Positions 8,932 through 17,177 of a stretch of 64,000 nt of DNA are shown here, piece by piece; the first letter of the stretch is position 1, and each line of letters starts with the position of its first letter. Both the position numbers and the translations under genes were made by a program. The notes beneath the pieces were generated by a model. The model saw only the letters and a program-made list of their open reading frames with translations. It did not search any database and was not told the origin of the DNA. Source of the stretch: Nisaea denitrificans DSM 18348 (lineage in GTDB: Bacteria > Pseudomonadota > Alphaproteobacteria > Thalassobaculales > Thalassobaculaceae); contig NZ_AUFM01000011.1 in assembly GCF_000426505.1 (NCBI RefSeq), forward strand, positions 1,736,001-1,800,000, given 5' to 3'.

Positions 8932-9471
8932 TCAAACCCGGTCGGTATCGCCACCCTGATCGGCCAGCTCGGACATCGTCCGCACCAGATCGACAATGCG
9001 GGTCCGCGCATGCTCCGGCAGGTCACACCAGAGCCGGACAAGCTCATTCGCCTGACGGCGTGCCAGCGGTGAATCAACCTCGACATCGTGCGTGCTGGCC
9101 ATTGGCGGCGCCATGCCTTCGGCACCCATCAGGCGCGCTGGGGACTGGGCAATCGTCTGCTCGTCCATCTCGTCGAAGAAAAAAGAAACCGGTGTATTCA
9201 GAACGGAGGCCACATCGAACAAACGCGATGCGCTAATCCGGTTATCCCCGCGCTCATATTTCATATATTGCTGGGAGGTAACGCCGATCTTCTGCGCAAC
9301 GATGCGCTGGGTCATCCCCATTTCCTTACGTCGGCGGCGCAGACGGGCACCCACGAACACGTCGACCGGGTTATTCGAGGTTGTCTTGCCCCGATCCGCG
9401 TCATCCCTATCCGTCGTCAACGTTGCGTCCTCAGACAAGTCGTCGATCTGACGATTGGCCGCGTTCTTCAT
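8932..9471 (-). CDS. XRE-family helix-turn-helix transcriptional regulator
   Basis: A 179-residue regulator. The DNA-binding domain occupies about residues 36-95: VGARLRRRRKEMGMTQ, then VAQKIGVTSQQYMKYERG, then ISASRLFDVASVLNTPVSFF, a textbook Cro/C1 HTH. The C-terminal ~80 residues have no recognised ligand domain but contain a helical segment, LVRLWCDLPEHARTRIVDLV. The start is set at the ATG preceded by GGGGGTGTGG; an upstream in-frame GTG at 9525 would add 18 residues. It faces the ureide operon and could regulate it (inference from position only). Confidence 0.85.
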   Translation of the reverse strand: MKNAANRQIDDLSEDATLTTDRDDADRGKTTSNNPVDVFVGARLRRRRKEMGMTQRIVAQKIGVTSQQYMKYERGDNRISASRLFDVASVLNTPVSFFFDEMDEQTIAQSPARLMGAEGMAPPMASTHDVEVDSPLARRQANELVRLWCDLPEHARTRIVDLVRTMSELADQGGDTDRV

Positions 9472-9936
9472 ATCCACACCCCCATGCCGTGTTAACGTCC
9501 CAGAATCGAAAGTTTGTGTATCCACGCGACTATCCGGACAGGGAATCCCTTTCCCTTCAGAATGAACCGCAGTGTCTAAAAGCTTTCTGCTGTGCCGAAT
9601 TCAGCACCGCCGTGATGCGTACTGCTCCGCCGAAGCTTTGCGTCGCTGCCTTTATTGATTTGGGCAATTGGCGTTCAGATAAGCAACCATACCATGTTGC
9701 GCCGAAACATTCAATTTTCCCGTGATCGTCATAGGTGGATTTTTAGCGACATTCAATTTATTGCTTTTGACTGCAAAAACGGCTCTCAGTGCGAGTTTCG
9801 CACCTGATGCGCACTAAATATACCTTAAAATTATCCTATTAATATCAACCATTACGGGATTGAGTGGATCATGTCGCGAATACTTGCAGATTACTGACTC
9901 CGGGCCGAAACTGGCGAACGCTACAAAGGAACTGCA
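9472..9936. other. 465-bp divergent intergenic region
   Basis: This stretch separates the XRE gene from the flavin monooxygenase gene and is clearly AT-richer than its surroundings, especially 9700-9860. It must carry the promoters of both genes. I see no credible coding sequence; an in-frame stretch at 9381-9725 has no ribosome site and unusual composition. I see no RNA gene or long repeat. Confidence 0.5.
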
Positions 9937-11058
9937 ATGCTCGTCGATATCGCCGTCATAGGGAATGGCCCAACCGCCCGTCTCGCCGCCCATGCGCTTC
10001 GCGACTGCGGGGGGGATGTGGTGATGGTCGGACCGGATGCAGACCGTACAGCCGACCCGCGCACCACGGCTCTGATGCCGTCGAGCGTCGATTCACTGGA
10101 TACGCTGGGTATCGATGTCCGAACAAAGGCGACCCCGCTTCTGGATCTTAGGATTGAGACAACCGGACCGTTTGGCACGGTCTCGGAACTGTTCACGGCG
10201 GCGGATGCAGGCGAGCCATTCCTGGCCCAGAACCTGTTCATCCGGGATCTGATGGATGTCATGCCGGATGTGCGGCAACACAAAGCCACGGTTACCGGGG
10301 TCCAGACGTCGGCAGACAGCGTCCGGATCGAAACGGACGACGGCCGGGAAATCAGAGCCCGGCTGGTGGTTGCCGCCGATGGTTTGCAATCCATCGCGCG
10401 AGAGGCCGCCGGCATCCGGATGCGCAAGAAGCCGCTCGGGCGTAGCGCCCTCTGCGTGCCGGTCCGGCTTGAACACCCGCACGAGCGCCTCTGTATCGAG
10501 CGCTATGACGACGTCGGCACCCTCACCCTGATCCCCGTCGCGGAACATGACGCCTCCCTGATCACCATCGCCTCTCCGGGCGAGATCGCCGCCCTCGCCG
10601 CCCATTCCGACGAGGCGATCGAGCGCAAACTGACACGCCGGCAGGACACGTTCGGCCATATCGCGTTCACCGGTCAGAAAGCCGTCTTCCCCCTGGCGCT
10701 CGGCTTTACGCCTCAACCGGCACGGGAACGAGTCATTGCGATCGGCGAAAGCGCGCATATTGCACCGCCAATCGCCGCCCAGGGCTGGAATATGTCCGTT
10801 CGGGACATCATGACCTTGAGGTCACTCCTCGCCACTGCCGCCGCCAATGGCGAAGATATCGGCAGCCAGGATGTGCTCGACGCCTATGCGCCCCGCCGCC
10901 AGGTGGACGTTGCCAGCCGCCTTTCCGCCATCGGCGCACTTGCCGGTGTCGCCACCCGTCCGGCCGGACCGCAGAAACTGATCCGTCAGGCAGGTCTCGC
11001 CGCCATTGGCCAGTTCAGCGGTCTGAAGCGCGGCCTGATGCGCGCCGGTCTCAGATAA
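9937..11058 (+). CDS. FAD-dependent monooxygenase of the UbiH/UbiF/UbiL type
   Basis: A 373-residue class A flavoprotein hydroxylase, probably acting on the ubiquinone ring. The N-terminal nucleotide fold reads VDIAVIGNGPTARLAAHAL, where the usual last glycine of GxGxxG is alanine. The mid-protein segment LVVAADGLQSIAREAAGI matches the family DG motif. The second FAD motif is VIAIGESAHIAPPIAAQGWN, with Glu where most members have Asp. AAGGA precedes the ATG by about 6 nt. It may instead be a specialised hydroxylase, since the flanking genes are not ubiquinone genes. Confidence 0.8.
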   Translation: MLVDIAVIGNGPTARLAAHALRDCGGDVVMVGPDADRTADPRTTALMPSSVDSLDTLGIDVRTKATPLLDLRIETTGPFGTVSELFTAADAGEPFLAQNLFIRDLMDVMPDVRQHKATVTGVQTSADSVRIETDDGREIRARLVVAADGLQSIAREAAGIRMRKKPLGRSALCVPVRLEHPHERLCIERYDDVGTLTLIPVAEHDASLITIASPGEIAALAAHSDEAIERKLTRRQDTFGHIAFTGQKAVFPLALGFTPQPARERVIAIGESAHIAPPIAAQGWNMSVRDIMTLRSLLATAAANGEDIGSQDVLDAYAPRRQVDVASRLSAIGALAGVATRPAGPQKLIRQAGLAAIGQFSGLKRGLMRAGLR

Positions 11059-11059
11059 G

Positions 11060-11710
11060 ATGCGGCCGGTTGCCGCCGCGCTTCTGTCTCTCGCACTGAT
11101 CATGGCGAGCCAGCCCGCAGCAGCCGAGAGACCGGGCCCGGGCCTGCCGCCGCCCCTCTCGCGCCTTACCTTCGGTATGACGGTGAGCGATGCGACGAAT
11201 GCAATGCCACAGGCTGAGAAACTGGTTCCCGGCATTAATTTCGGCCGCCTGAAAGGCCTGCTGGTCGTGCCGGAGGCCGAGGCGTTCAGCTCCAGCTTCC
11301 GCATCTATCTGCAGTTCGATCATGCCGATACTTTGCAGCAAATTCTGCTCGAACGGCGGCATGCGACCGCAACCAGGCAAAGCGCCGGGAATATTCAAAA
11401 CAACCTGGTCACCACATTCGGAGAGCCGGATGAGACCTGTCTGACGCCGCAGGCCACACCAGCAGAGGCTCGGATCACCTGGCGGAAGGCAGGCTGGACG
11501 CTGCATCTGATCGGGTTCGACGATCTTGGCCAGGGCATCCGGACCGTGGATACCGACAGCGTAGACCCGCTGAAAGCGAAACCTCTCGACCGCAGCCGCG
11601 ACGAGAAGCTGCGCAGTCGCCAGCAGCGCAGCTTGCCGCGCCGAATTCTGGTCCGTATTCACGGCGCGGACGACCGGGCGCTTGAGCCGCCAGCCTGCGA
11701 CAAGCACTAG
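11060..11710 (+). CDS. secreted protein of unknown function
   Basis: A 216-residue orphan with an obvious signal peptide: Arg near the start, the hydrophobic core AAALLSLALIMA and a likely cleavage after AAA near residue 22. The mature part starts with a Pro/Gly-rich stretch, then FGMTVSDATNAMP, resembling periplasmic repeats that begin with an FGMs...v motif. It ends in a basic tail rich in Arg. It starts 1 bp after the monooxygenase stop, so the two are co-transcribed. No function is assigned. Confidence 0.75.
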   Translation: MRPVAAALLSLALIMASQPAAAERPGPGLPPPLSRLTFGMTVSDATNAMPQAEKLVPGINFGRLKGLLVVPEAEAFSSSFRIYLQFDHADTLQQILLERRHATATRQSAGNIQNNLVTTFGEPDETCLTPQATPAEARITWRKAGWTLHLIGFDDLGQGIRTVDTDSVDPLKAKPLDRSRDEKLRSRQQRSLPRRILVRIHGADDRALEPPACDKH

Positions 11711-12099
11711 GTGTTCCCTAGCATGCAGCGCTGATGCCGGGCCTTATGCCCGTCAGCGGCGCCGCACGCCGAGATATGCTCCCGCAAGGAAAGGTGAGCT
11801 TAACATTGTTCCAACGCCTGCCGTGCCAAGACATGCCAATAACAACGCCATGAATTCAACATTCATTCACGCAACCAACAATATAACGGATTATTATTTA
11901 CTTTTTACTACCAGTAATTATCAAACATACAATAAGGAGACTCTTTTGTTTGAATCTTTTGCTTCTGGATCGTGACGGTTCAGCTTCATATATATGACAA
12001 ATGCTGAATCACGCTGCCGTGCATCGACTTGACAGGACCAGCCTCGGCAGTATGTGTTCTAACCACCATCACAGGCGAAACAGCCGGAATATCAACAGG
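11711..12099. other. 390-bp non-coding gap upstream of the creatininase-like gene
   Basis: Composition drops to AT-rich around 11840-11990. I see no ribosome site leading a believable reading frame and no terminator hairpin with a T-run. It probably holds the promoter for the plus-strand creatininase/RibD pair. Confidence 0.45.
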
Positions 12100-12906
12100 A
12101 TGCCAATCAGGACGTGGGGCCATCTGACAACCGTTGATATAGCGGCGCTCGACCCGGCGCGCACCGTCGCAGTGCTCCCCGTGGGCGCTATCGAGCAACA
12201 CGGCCCACATCTGCCGCTGGCGACCGATATCCTGATTAGCGAAGGCATCCTCGCGGCGGCCGCCGAACGGGTTGCACCGAATATCGATTTGCTCCAGCTC
12301 CCCTCCCAGTCCGTCGGCCTTAGCCCGGAACATATGAGTTTTGCCGGCACCCTTACGCATGAAGCCGAGACCCTGCTCGCCACCTGGACGGAGATCGGCC
12401 TTTCGGTTGCGGCGGCCGGTTTGCGCAAGCTGATCATTCTGAACAGCCATGGCGGCCAGCCGCAAATCGTCGACCTGACGACACAAAGGCTCCGCACTGA
12501 GGCGAGCATGCTGGCCGTGCGCGCGAACAGCTTCCGCTTCGACCTGCCGCCGGAACTGATCGCCGAGGACGAGCGGGCCTTCGGCCTGCATGGCGGCCAG
12601 ATCGAAACCGCCCTGATGCTGGCGCTCCACCCGGATCTGGTGCGTCTGGACCAGGTTGCGAACTTTCCGAACAACGCGGCGCAGCGCGCTCGCACGGCGC
12701 GGCGTCTCGGCCTCAGCGGTGCCGGAGGCTACGCCTGGAATGCCGAGGATCTGAACCCGGCCGGTGCGACCGGCAATGCCAGCCGGGCCACAGCGGAACA
12801 GGGCGCGACCCTGCTCGCCGCCTATGCGGATCAGCTTGCCGAACTGATCGTCGATGTTGCGGACTGGCCGCTGCCAGAGGGCGAAATCTTCGGCGCGGCG
12901 CCATGA
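12100..12906 (+). CDS. creatininase-family amidohydrolase (ArfB/creatininase-like)
   Basis: A 268-residue metallohydrolase of the creatininase fold. Metal-site motifs are AVLPVGAIEQHGPHLPLATD (Glu, His and Asp ligands), ILNSHGGQPQ and GLHGGQIETALML. Members hydrolyse cyclic or formyl amides; they include creatininase and the archaeal ArfB, which deformylates a riboflavin precursor. The start giving MPIRTWGHLTT is chosen by family resemblance. The reading frame is open back to 12001, but that extra part is His/Arg-rich and atypical. The stop overlaps the RibD-type gene by 4 bp. The substrate is unknown; the pairing with a pyrimidine-reductase homologue points to a pterin/flavin-like intermediate (inference). 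Confidence 0.85.
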   Translation: MPIRTWGHLTTVDIAALDPARTVAVLPVGAIEQHGPHLPLATDILISEGILAAAAERVAPNIDLLQLPSQSVGLSPEHMSFAGTLTHEAETLLATWTEIGLSVAAAGLRKLIILNSHGGQPQIVDLTTQRLRTEASMLAVRANSFRFDLPPELIAEDERAFGLHGGQIETALMLALHPDLVRLDQVANFPNNAAQRARTARRLGLSGAGGYAWNAEDLNPAGATGNASRATAEQGATLLAAYADQLAELIVDVADWPLPEGEIFGAAP

Positions 12907-13655
12907 GCGGTGACTGGTCCAGCATCCTTGCCTTGCTCGGCAAGGATAGCGGTGCGGACCACGCGGACGCAGCAGATAGCGGTGGAGTGCCCTGGAGGCT
13001 TTACCACGATCTTGCCCGGGACTGCATGGAGCGGCCCCTCGTCATCGCCCAGATTGGGCAGAGTCTTGACGGCAGGATCGCCACGGCCAGCGGGCATTCC
13101 CACTACATCAATGGTCCCGAGAGTCTCGACCATCTGCACCGCCTTCGGGCCATCGCCGATGCCGTGATTGTCGGCGCCAATACCGCCGTACTGGACAATC
13201 CCCGACTGACGACCCGACGCGTCTCCGGACCAAACCCTGTCCGTGTGGTAATCGATCCGAACAGGCGCGTGCCGGCGGATCACGCCTTGCTGGCGGAGCC
13301 CGACGCCGAAACTTTTCTGGTAACCAGCCACGGTGTATCCGGCCTGCCGCCACACTGCTCCGTCCTTACCCCGGAAGGCGATGCCGAACAGGTCTCTCCG
13401 AACGTGCTTCTGGAACAGCTTCGTAAAAAGGGTCTGCGCACAATCCTGATCGAAGGCGGCGGCAATACGATTTCGCGCTTTATGACCGCCGGCCTGATCG
13501 ACCGGCTTCACATCGCCGTCGCTCCCATGCTGATCGGCTCCGGCCGCCCCGGCCTTGACTTGCCGGAAATCGAAACACTCGCGGACGCACGGCGTTTCGA
13601 GACCCGCACATACGCGCTCGGCGTGGACACCCTGTTCGATTGTCGCCTCAACTAG
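12903..13655 (+). CDS. RibD C-terminal-type reductase (no deaminase domain)
   Basis: A 250-residue protein with the pyrimidine reductase half of RibD only, a DHFR-like fold using NADPH. Motifs are IAQIGQSLDGRIATASGHSH, HRLRAIADAVIVGANTAVLD, NPVRVVIDPN, ILIEGGGNTISRF and MLIGSG. The first ~40 residues do not match a deaminase zinc site. Archaeal ArfC-type and plant/bacterial pyrimidine reductases share this fold. Translation is coupled to the creatininase-like gene. The 3' end overlaps the opposing methyltransferase gene by 8 bp. A housekeeping riboflavin role is unlikely in this setting. Confidence 0.88.
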   Translation: MSGDWSSILALLGKDSGADHADAADSGGVPWRLYHDLARDCMERPLVIAQIGQSLDGRIATASGHSHYINGPESLDHLHRLRAIADAVIVGANTAVLDNPRLTTRRVSGPNPVRVVIDPNRRVPADHALLAEPDAETFLVTSHGVSGLPPHCSVLTPEGDAEQVSPNVLLEQLRKKGLRTILIEGGGNTISRFMTAGLIDRLHIAVAPMLIGSGRPGLDLPEIETLADARRFETRTYALGVDTLFDCRLN

Positions 13656-14460
13656 CCCGCGGCGCGGCGAAGTGGTCGCAATGGCCGACACAGATGGACA
13701 AAGCCCGGCGCGCAAGCAAGTCCTCTGCCCAGGCCGCAAGCTGATCGACCCGCTCCGGCGCCAGTTCGGATGCGGCAGCCGCCCAGCCGGCGACCAGCGC
13801 CGATGCGCCCGGATCTCCTGCGCTGACGATCCAATCGCTCTGCCCTTCCCGTACGTCGTACGCACGCGCGGCGAGACCGGCGGACAACGCCTCCGGCGCG
13901 CCCGGCCCAAGCGCGGGGCCAAACCCCTTGTCCGTCCGTTGATGCTTGTTGACCAGATCCCTGACAACCGCCAGCACAGCATCGTCATCCGAGCCAGCCT
14001 CGATTCGTCCGTCATAGGTCAGGACGGCTAGCAGGGCAGCTCCCTCGTCCGCCAGAGCATTGAGCAGACGGTCCAGCCAGCCCTGCGCGACCAGATCGAA
14101 CAAAGCCGACGCCGTGACGAGATCGGCCCCGGCGATGAGCTTTGCCAGGTCGGCGCTCGCCAGGTCCGACACGTCGGTATTCAGCGTGTCATCAACGTTC
14201 AGATGAGCCTTCCTCCCCGCAATAGTCAGCAAATCCCGATCGCTGTCGATCAGCACCCAATCCACCGGCTGCGCGAACAATGGCGCGAGGTGGCGCTGGT
14301 TGTTTCCGTTCCCGGCCCCGAGATCGACGATCCGCAGACGTTGTCCGTCCGGCGCGCGTTTGCCGGTCCAGTCGATCACAGCATCCTGAACCGTCCGGCT
14401 CCGGGCCGGTCCGTCCCAGGCCGCGCGGGCACTGAGCCAGGTATCCGAGAACCCGCTCAC
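13648..14460 (-). CDS. class I SAM-dependent methyltransferase
   Basis: A 270-residue Rossmann methyltransferase. Motif I is LRIVDLGAGNGNNQRHL, and the acidic end of strand beta-2 is DWVLIDSD. A later segment, LLAVLTYDGRIEAGSDDD, corresponds to the beta-5 region. It is the last gene of a four-gene minus-strand operon and starts at a GTG overlapping the glycosyltransferase stop by 4 bp (GTGA). The substrate is not predictable from sequence. Its neighbours suggest it caps a small glycosylated molecule. Confidence 0.85.
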   Translation of the reverse strand: MSGFSDTWLSARAAWDGPARSRTVQDAVIDWTGKRAPDGQRLRIVDLGAGNGNNQRHLAPLFAQPVDWVLIDSDRDLLTIAGRKAHLNVDDTLNTDVSDLASADLAKLIAGADLVTASALFDLVAQGWLDRLLNALADEGAALLAVLTYDGRIEAGSDDDAVLAVVRDLVNKHQRTDKGFGPALGPGAPEALSAGLAARAYDVREGQSDWIVSAGDPGASALVAGWAAAASELAPERVDQLAAWAEDLLARRALSICVGHCDHFAAPRAS

Positions 14461-15536
14461 TGCAGGATCACCCCATCCACCGCCCGCTGAAATGCCGACG
14501 CAGCACGTTCCCAGTCCGAGAGCTTCATAGCCGCTGCCCGGGACCGGTCCGCCAGCTCCTGTCTGGCAGCAGGGTCCTGCAGCAGCCCCCGGAGCGTTTC
14601 CGAGAGGACTGCAACCTCGCCTGCAGGAACCATCTGCGCGGCCTCGCGGACAGGGGCTGCGACTGCGCTTGCGTCAGTCGTCAGCACCGGCAAACCAGCG
14701 GCAACCGCATCGGCAAGCGCCATGCCGAACCCCTCATGGTGAGACGCAGAAAGGAACAGGCCGGACGCGGCGTGCATGTGCACCAGATCCTCTTCCGGGA
14801 TCTCACCGTGCAAAGACACACGGTCATCCAGTTCCAGCTCACCAACAAGCGCCGCCAGTTCCGCCGCGTGAACAGGATCGCGGGCGCCACCGACGATATC
14901 GAATTGCCAGTCAAGATCCCGGCAGCCGGCGAGAGCCTTCAAAGCAATGTCATGCCCCTTACGCCGGGTCATCGTGCCGACCGAGAGAATGCGCAGCGGT
15001 CCCTCCGCCGGCTTGTTCTCGACCGACGAAACCCAATCGGCAATGCCAGGCTCAACCACATGGACAGAAGATGGATGCACGCCGAAATCGGCAAGCCGTT
15101 CGGCCGTCCGGCGGCTGGAAACGACGATCCTCGCCACTTCCTGCAACACGGCTTTCTCCGCCTGGAAGAACGCTGTCTGTTCCGCCTCGCTGAGACCCGT
15201 TTCGTCGGCCAGTGGATGGTGGATCATGGCCACGATATCGAGCCTTGGCGCATGCTGGAAAACCGCCTGCCCGAGAGATGTCAGGGCAAGTCCGTCAATG
15301 ACGCAGCGCACCCGGTCCGGCAAGCCGGAGAGCACCGCCGCACCGGCCGCGACATCGTACGGAGCCGCCCTTGGAAAATTGCCCTCCAGCTCGTGCACCA
15401 TGCCAAGGCGTCCGGCTGCCTCCAGCCCCTCCACCATGTGCCGGTCGTAGATAAACCCGCCGGTCAGCGTCTCCAGCGGACCCGGCACGATGAAATGAAC
15501 CGGCGGCTCCGAGCCTTTGAAAGGATCCGCGCTCAC
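14457..15536 (-). CDS. GT4-family glycosyltransferase
   Basis: A 359-residue GT-B fold retaining glycosyltransferase. The donor-binding half shows [40 protein letters not shown] and [19 protein letters not shown], the E-x7-E region of family GT4. The N-terminal acceptor half has [13 protein letters not shown]. There is no membrane segment, so it acts in the cytosol. The GTG start overlaps the PTPS-like stop by 4 bp, and its own stop overlaps the methyltransferase start. Tight coupling suggests the acceptor is made by the neighbouring enzymes rather than being cell-envelope polysaccharide. Confidence 0.88.
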   Translation of the reverse strand: MSADPFKGSEPPVHFIVPGPLETLTGGFIYDRHMVEGLEAAGRLGMVHELEGNFPRAAPYDVAAGAAVLSGLPDRVRCVIDGLALTSLGQAVFQHAPRLDIVAMIHHPLADETGLSEAEQTAFFQAEKAVLQEVARIVVSSRRTAERLADFGVHPSSVHVVEPGIADWVSSVENKPAEGPLRILSVGTMTRRKGHDIALKALAGCRDLDWQFDIVGGARDPVHAAELAALVGELELDDRVSLHGEIPEEDLVHMHAASGLFLSASHHEGFGMALADAVAAGLPVLTTDASAVAAPVREAAQMVPAGEVAVLSETLRGLLQDPAARQELADRSRAAAMKLSDWERAASAFQRAVDGVILQ

Positions 15537-15931
15537 AGCGCCCCCTCATAGGAGGCCCAGGCGATGTGGGACTCGTGCAAAGTCACCTTCATGGAAGCGA
15601 GTTCCTTCGCACCCTCACCAAGCTCTCCCGCCTCGATGGCGCCGGCCATCCGGTCGAAGATGTGTCGGGCCAGGAATTCGGTCGTTGTGTTCTCACCGGC
15701 GAATTCCGGCAGATCGTCCAGATTGCGGTAGCCGAGCGGCTCCAGCACCGCCTTCAGCCGCTCCGAAGCGGCGCCGATATCGACCACCAGATTATCCGCG
15801 TCCAGCGCGGCACGGCGGAACTCCACATCGATCACATAGGTCGCGCCATGCAGCCGCTGGGCCGGCCCGAAAGTTTCGGAATTGAAGCTGTGCGCGATCA
15901 TGACGTGGTCGCGAACGGTGAGTGCGTACAT
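15533..15931 (-). CDS. PTPS/QueD-fold protein with altered active site
   Basis: A 132-residue member of the 6-pyruvoyl-tetrahydropterin synthase / 6-carboxy-tetrahydropterin synthase superfamily, starting at [16 protein letters not shown]. Compared with E. coli QueD from memory, the catalytic Cys and the second zinc His of CxxxHGH become AQRLHGA. The Asp-His pair of LDHHYLND becomes Gly-Tyr in LGYRNLDD. The pterin-anchoring Glu is kept ([12 protein letters not shown]). The fold and substrate pocket may persist while the chemistry differs. A longer in-frame extension to 16105 runs back into the dehydrogenase gene and is rejected. It lies 13 bp after that gene. Confidence 0.85.
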   Translation of the reverse strand: MYALTVRDHVMIAHSFNSETFGPAQRLHGATYVIDVEFRRAALDADNLVVDIGAASERLKAVLEPLGYRNLDDLPEFAGENTTTEFLARHIFDRMAGAIEAGELGEGAKELASMKVTLHESHIAWASYEGAL

Positions 15932-15944
15932 TGAAAAACTCCGG

Positions 15945-16940
15945 TCAGTCAGAATAACGGATGCGGTGGCAGAGAGTTTCCGGTGCTCCGGAGACAAGTC
16001 CCGCCAGCACGTCTGGCAAAGCCTCAAAGGGACTCTCGTCGGTGATAAGAACGTCGAGCGCCGGATCGTCCAGCAGGGTGAGCGCCTCGGCCAGACGCTG
16101 GGCATGCCGCGCCTGCTCCCGGCGGGACGGCGCCACAGCGCCGACCTGGGACGCCTTGATGGTCAGGCGTTGAGAATGGAAAGCCCCGCCCAGCGGCAAG
16201 GAGACTTCCCGGTCCCCGTACCAGCTCAGCTCGACAATGGTCGCTTCGAAAGCCGAAAGCTCAAGAGCCGTGCGCAATCCGGCCTCGGTCGCGCTGGCAT
16301 GGAAAAGCAGGCTGAATTTCTCCGGCTGCGTGCCCGTCTCCGCGTAGTGGAGCCCCAAAGCATCGCATATAGCGGCGCGGCTCTCCACCGGATCGAACAC
16401 AGAAACCTCCGCCCCCCAGAACCGGTGGGCGAGATAGCCGGTGAGCAAGCCGACCATGCCGCCGCCGATGACGGCAATCCGGCCGGTGCGTGCAGCTTCG
16501 GCATCCCAGACCGCGTTCAACGCCGTCTCCATATTTGCGGCCAGCACGGCCCGCTTCGGCGTTACGCCTTCCGGCACCGGGATAGCCGCGGCGGCGGGTA
16601 ACACGAAGCGGGTCTGATGCGGATAGAGTGCGAAGATCAGCGTGCCCGGCTCCAGTGCAGTACCGCCAGCGATACGGGCAACGGCGGCATAGCCGTATTT
16701 CACCGGACCCGGAAACTGGCCCTCCTGGAACGGGCAGCCCATGCGGCCCCACTCGGACTCCGGCACACCGCCCCGGAAGACAAGACTCTCCGTGCCTTTG
16801 CTGACCGCTGAATAGACGGTCTCCGCCACCACGTCATCCGGCCCCGGCGCGTCGAGCACCGCCGCCCTGATCTCGCCCTGGCCATCGCCGAGAGACCAGA
16901 ACGCCCGCGCGCTGTCCGTTGCTGCCTTATCTTGCCCCAT
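15945..16940 (-). CDS. MDR-superfamily (zinc-alcohol-dehydrogenase-like) oxidoreductase
   Basis: A 331-residue medium-chain dehydrogenase. The nucleotide-binding motif is [17 protein letters not shown] near residue 155. The N-terminal catalytic half reads [17 protein letters not shown] and [15 protein letters not shown]; the usual GHE zinc motif and the four-cysteine lobe are absent. This resembles the BchC-like branch of the family. It starts the four-gene operon (dehydrogenase, PTPS-like, GT4, methyltransferase). Two adjacent ATGs follow GGCGGAG; the second is taken. It likely oxidises or reduces a side chain on the pathway intermediate (inference). Confidence 0.85.
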   Translation of the reverse strand: MGQDKAATDSARAFWSLGDGQGEIRAAVLDAPGPDDVVAETVYSAVSKGTESLVFRGGVPESEWGRMGCPFQEGQFPGPVKYGYAAVARIAGGTALEPGTLIFALYPHQTRFVLPAAAAIPVPEGVTPKRAVLAANMETALNAVWDAEAARTGRIAVIGGGMVGLLTGYLAHRFWGAEVSVFDPVESRAAICDALGLHYAETGTQPEKFSLLFHASATEAGLRTALELSAFEATIVELSWYGDREVSLPLGGAFHSQRLTIKASQVGAVAPSRREQARHAQRLAEALTLLDDPALDVLITDESPFEALPDVLAGLVSGAPETLCHRIRYSD

Positions 16941-17062
16941 CATCTCCGCCTTATTGAAGACGCACAAAACCCTACAGGGAAGGCCTAGTCCCTTGTGCTT
17001 CCGCGCGCAGCAAAAACTATCGTGAGCGAGATGTTTCCATGCGCCCCCCCGCTCTTCCAAAG

Positions 17063-17149
17063 TCGTCATCCCGGCCGGAGAGCCGGGACCGAGAAGATCA
17101 TAAGGCCGCACTTGCCTTCCCTGGGTTCCCGCACACGCGGAAATGACGA
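17063..17149. repeat. palindromic dispersed element, copy 1
   Basis: An 87-bp intergenic unit bounded by inverted TCGTCAT and ATGACGA. Inside are the hairpin CCCGGC/GCCGGG and a second one around TTCCCGCACACGCGGAA preceded by CTGGG. This layout is typical of short mosaic palindromes scattered between alphaproteobacterial genes. A related copy lies on the other side of the next gene at 18149-18235. Confidence 0.6.
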
Positions 17150-17177
17150 GTTTGGGAAGGGAAGGAGAAAGCCAAGC

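Noticed and set aside
12831-14015. A 394-codon minus-strand frame across the RibD-like and methyltransferase genes
   Set aside because: It overlaps well-supported genes on both strands and shows low-complexity Arg/Gly-rich sequence.
13648-16940. A queuosine (preQ0) operon
   Set aside because: Only a QueD-fold protein is present, with its catalytic residues lost; QueC, QueE, QueF and Tgt are absent, and GT4/methyltransferase genes do not belong there.
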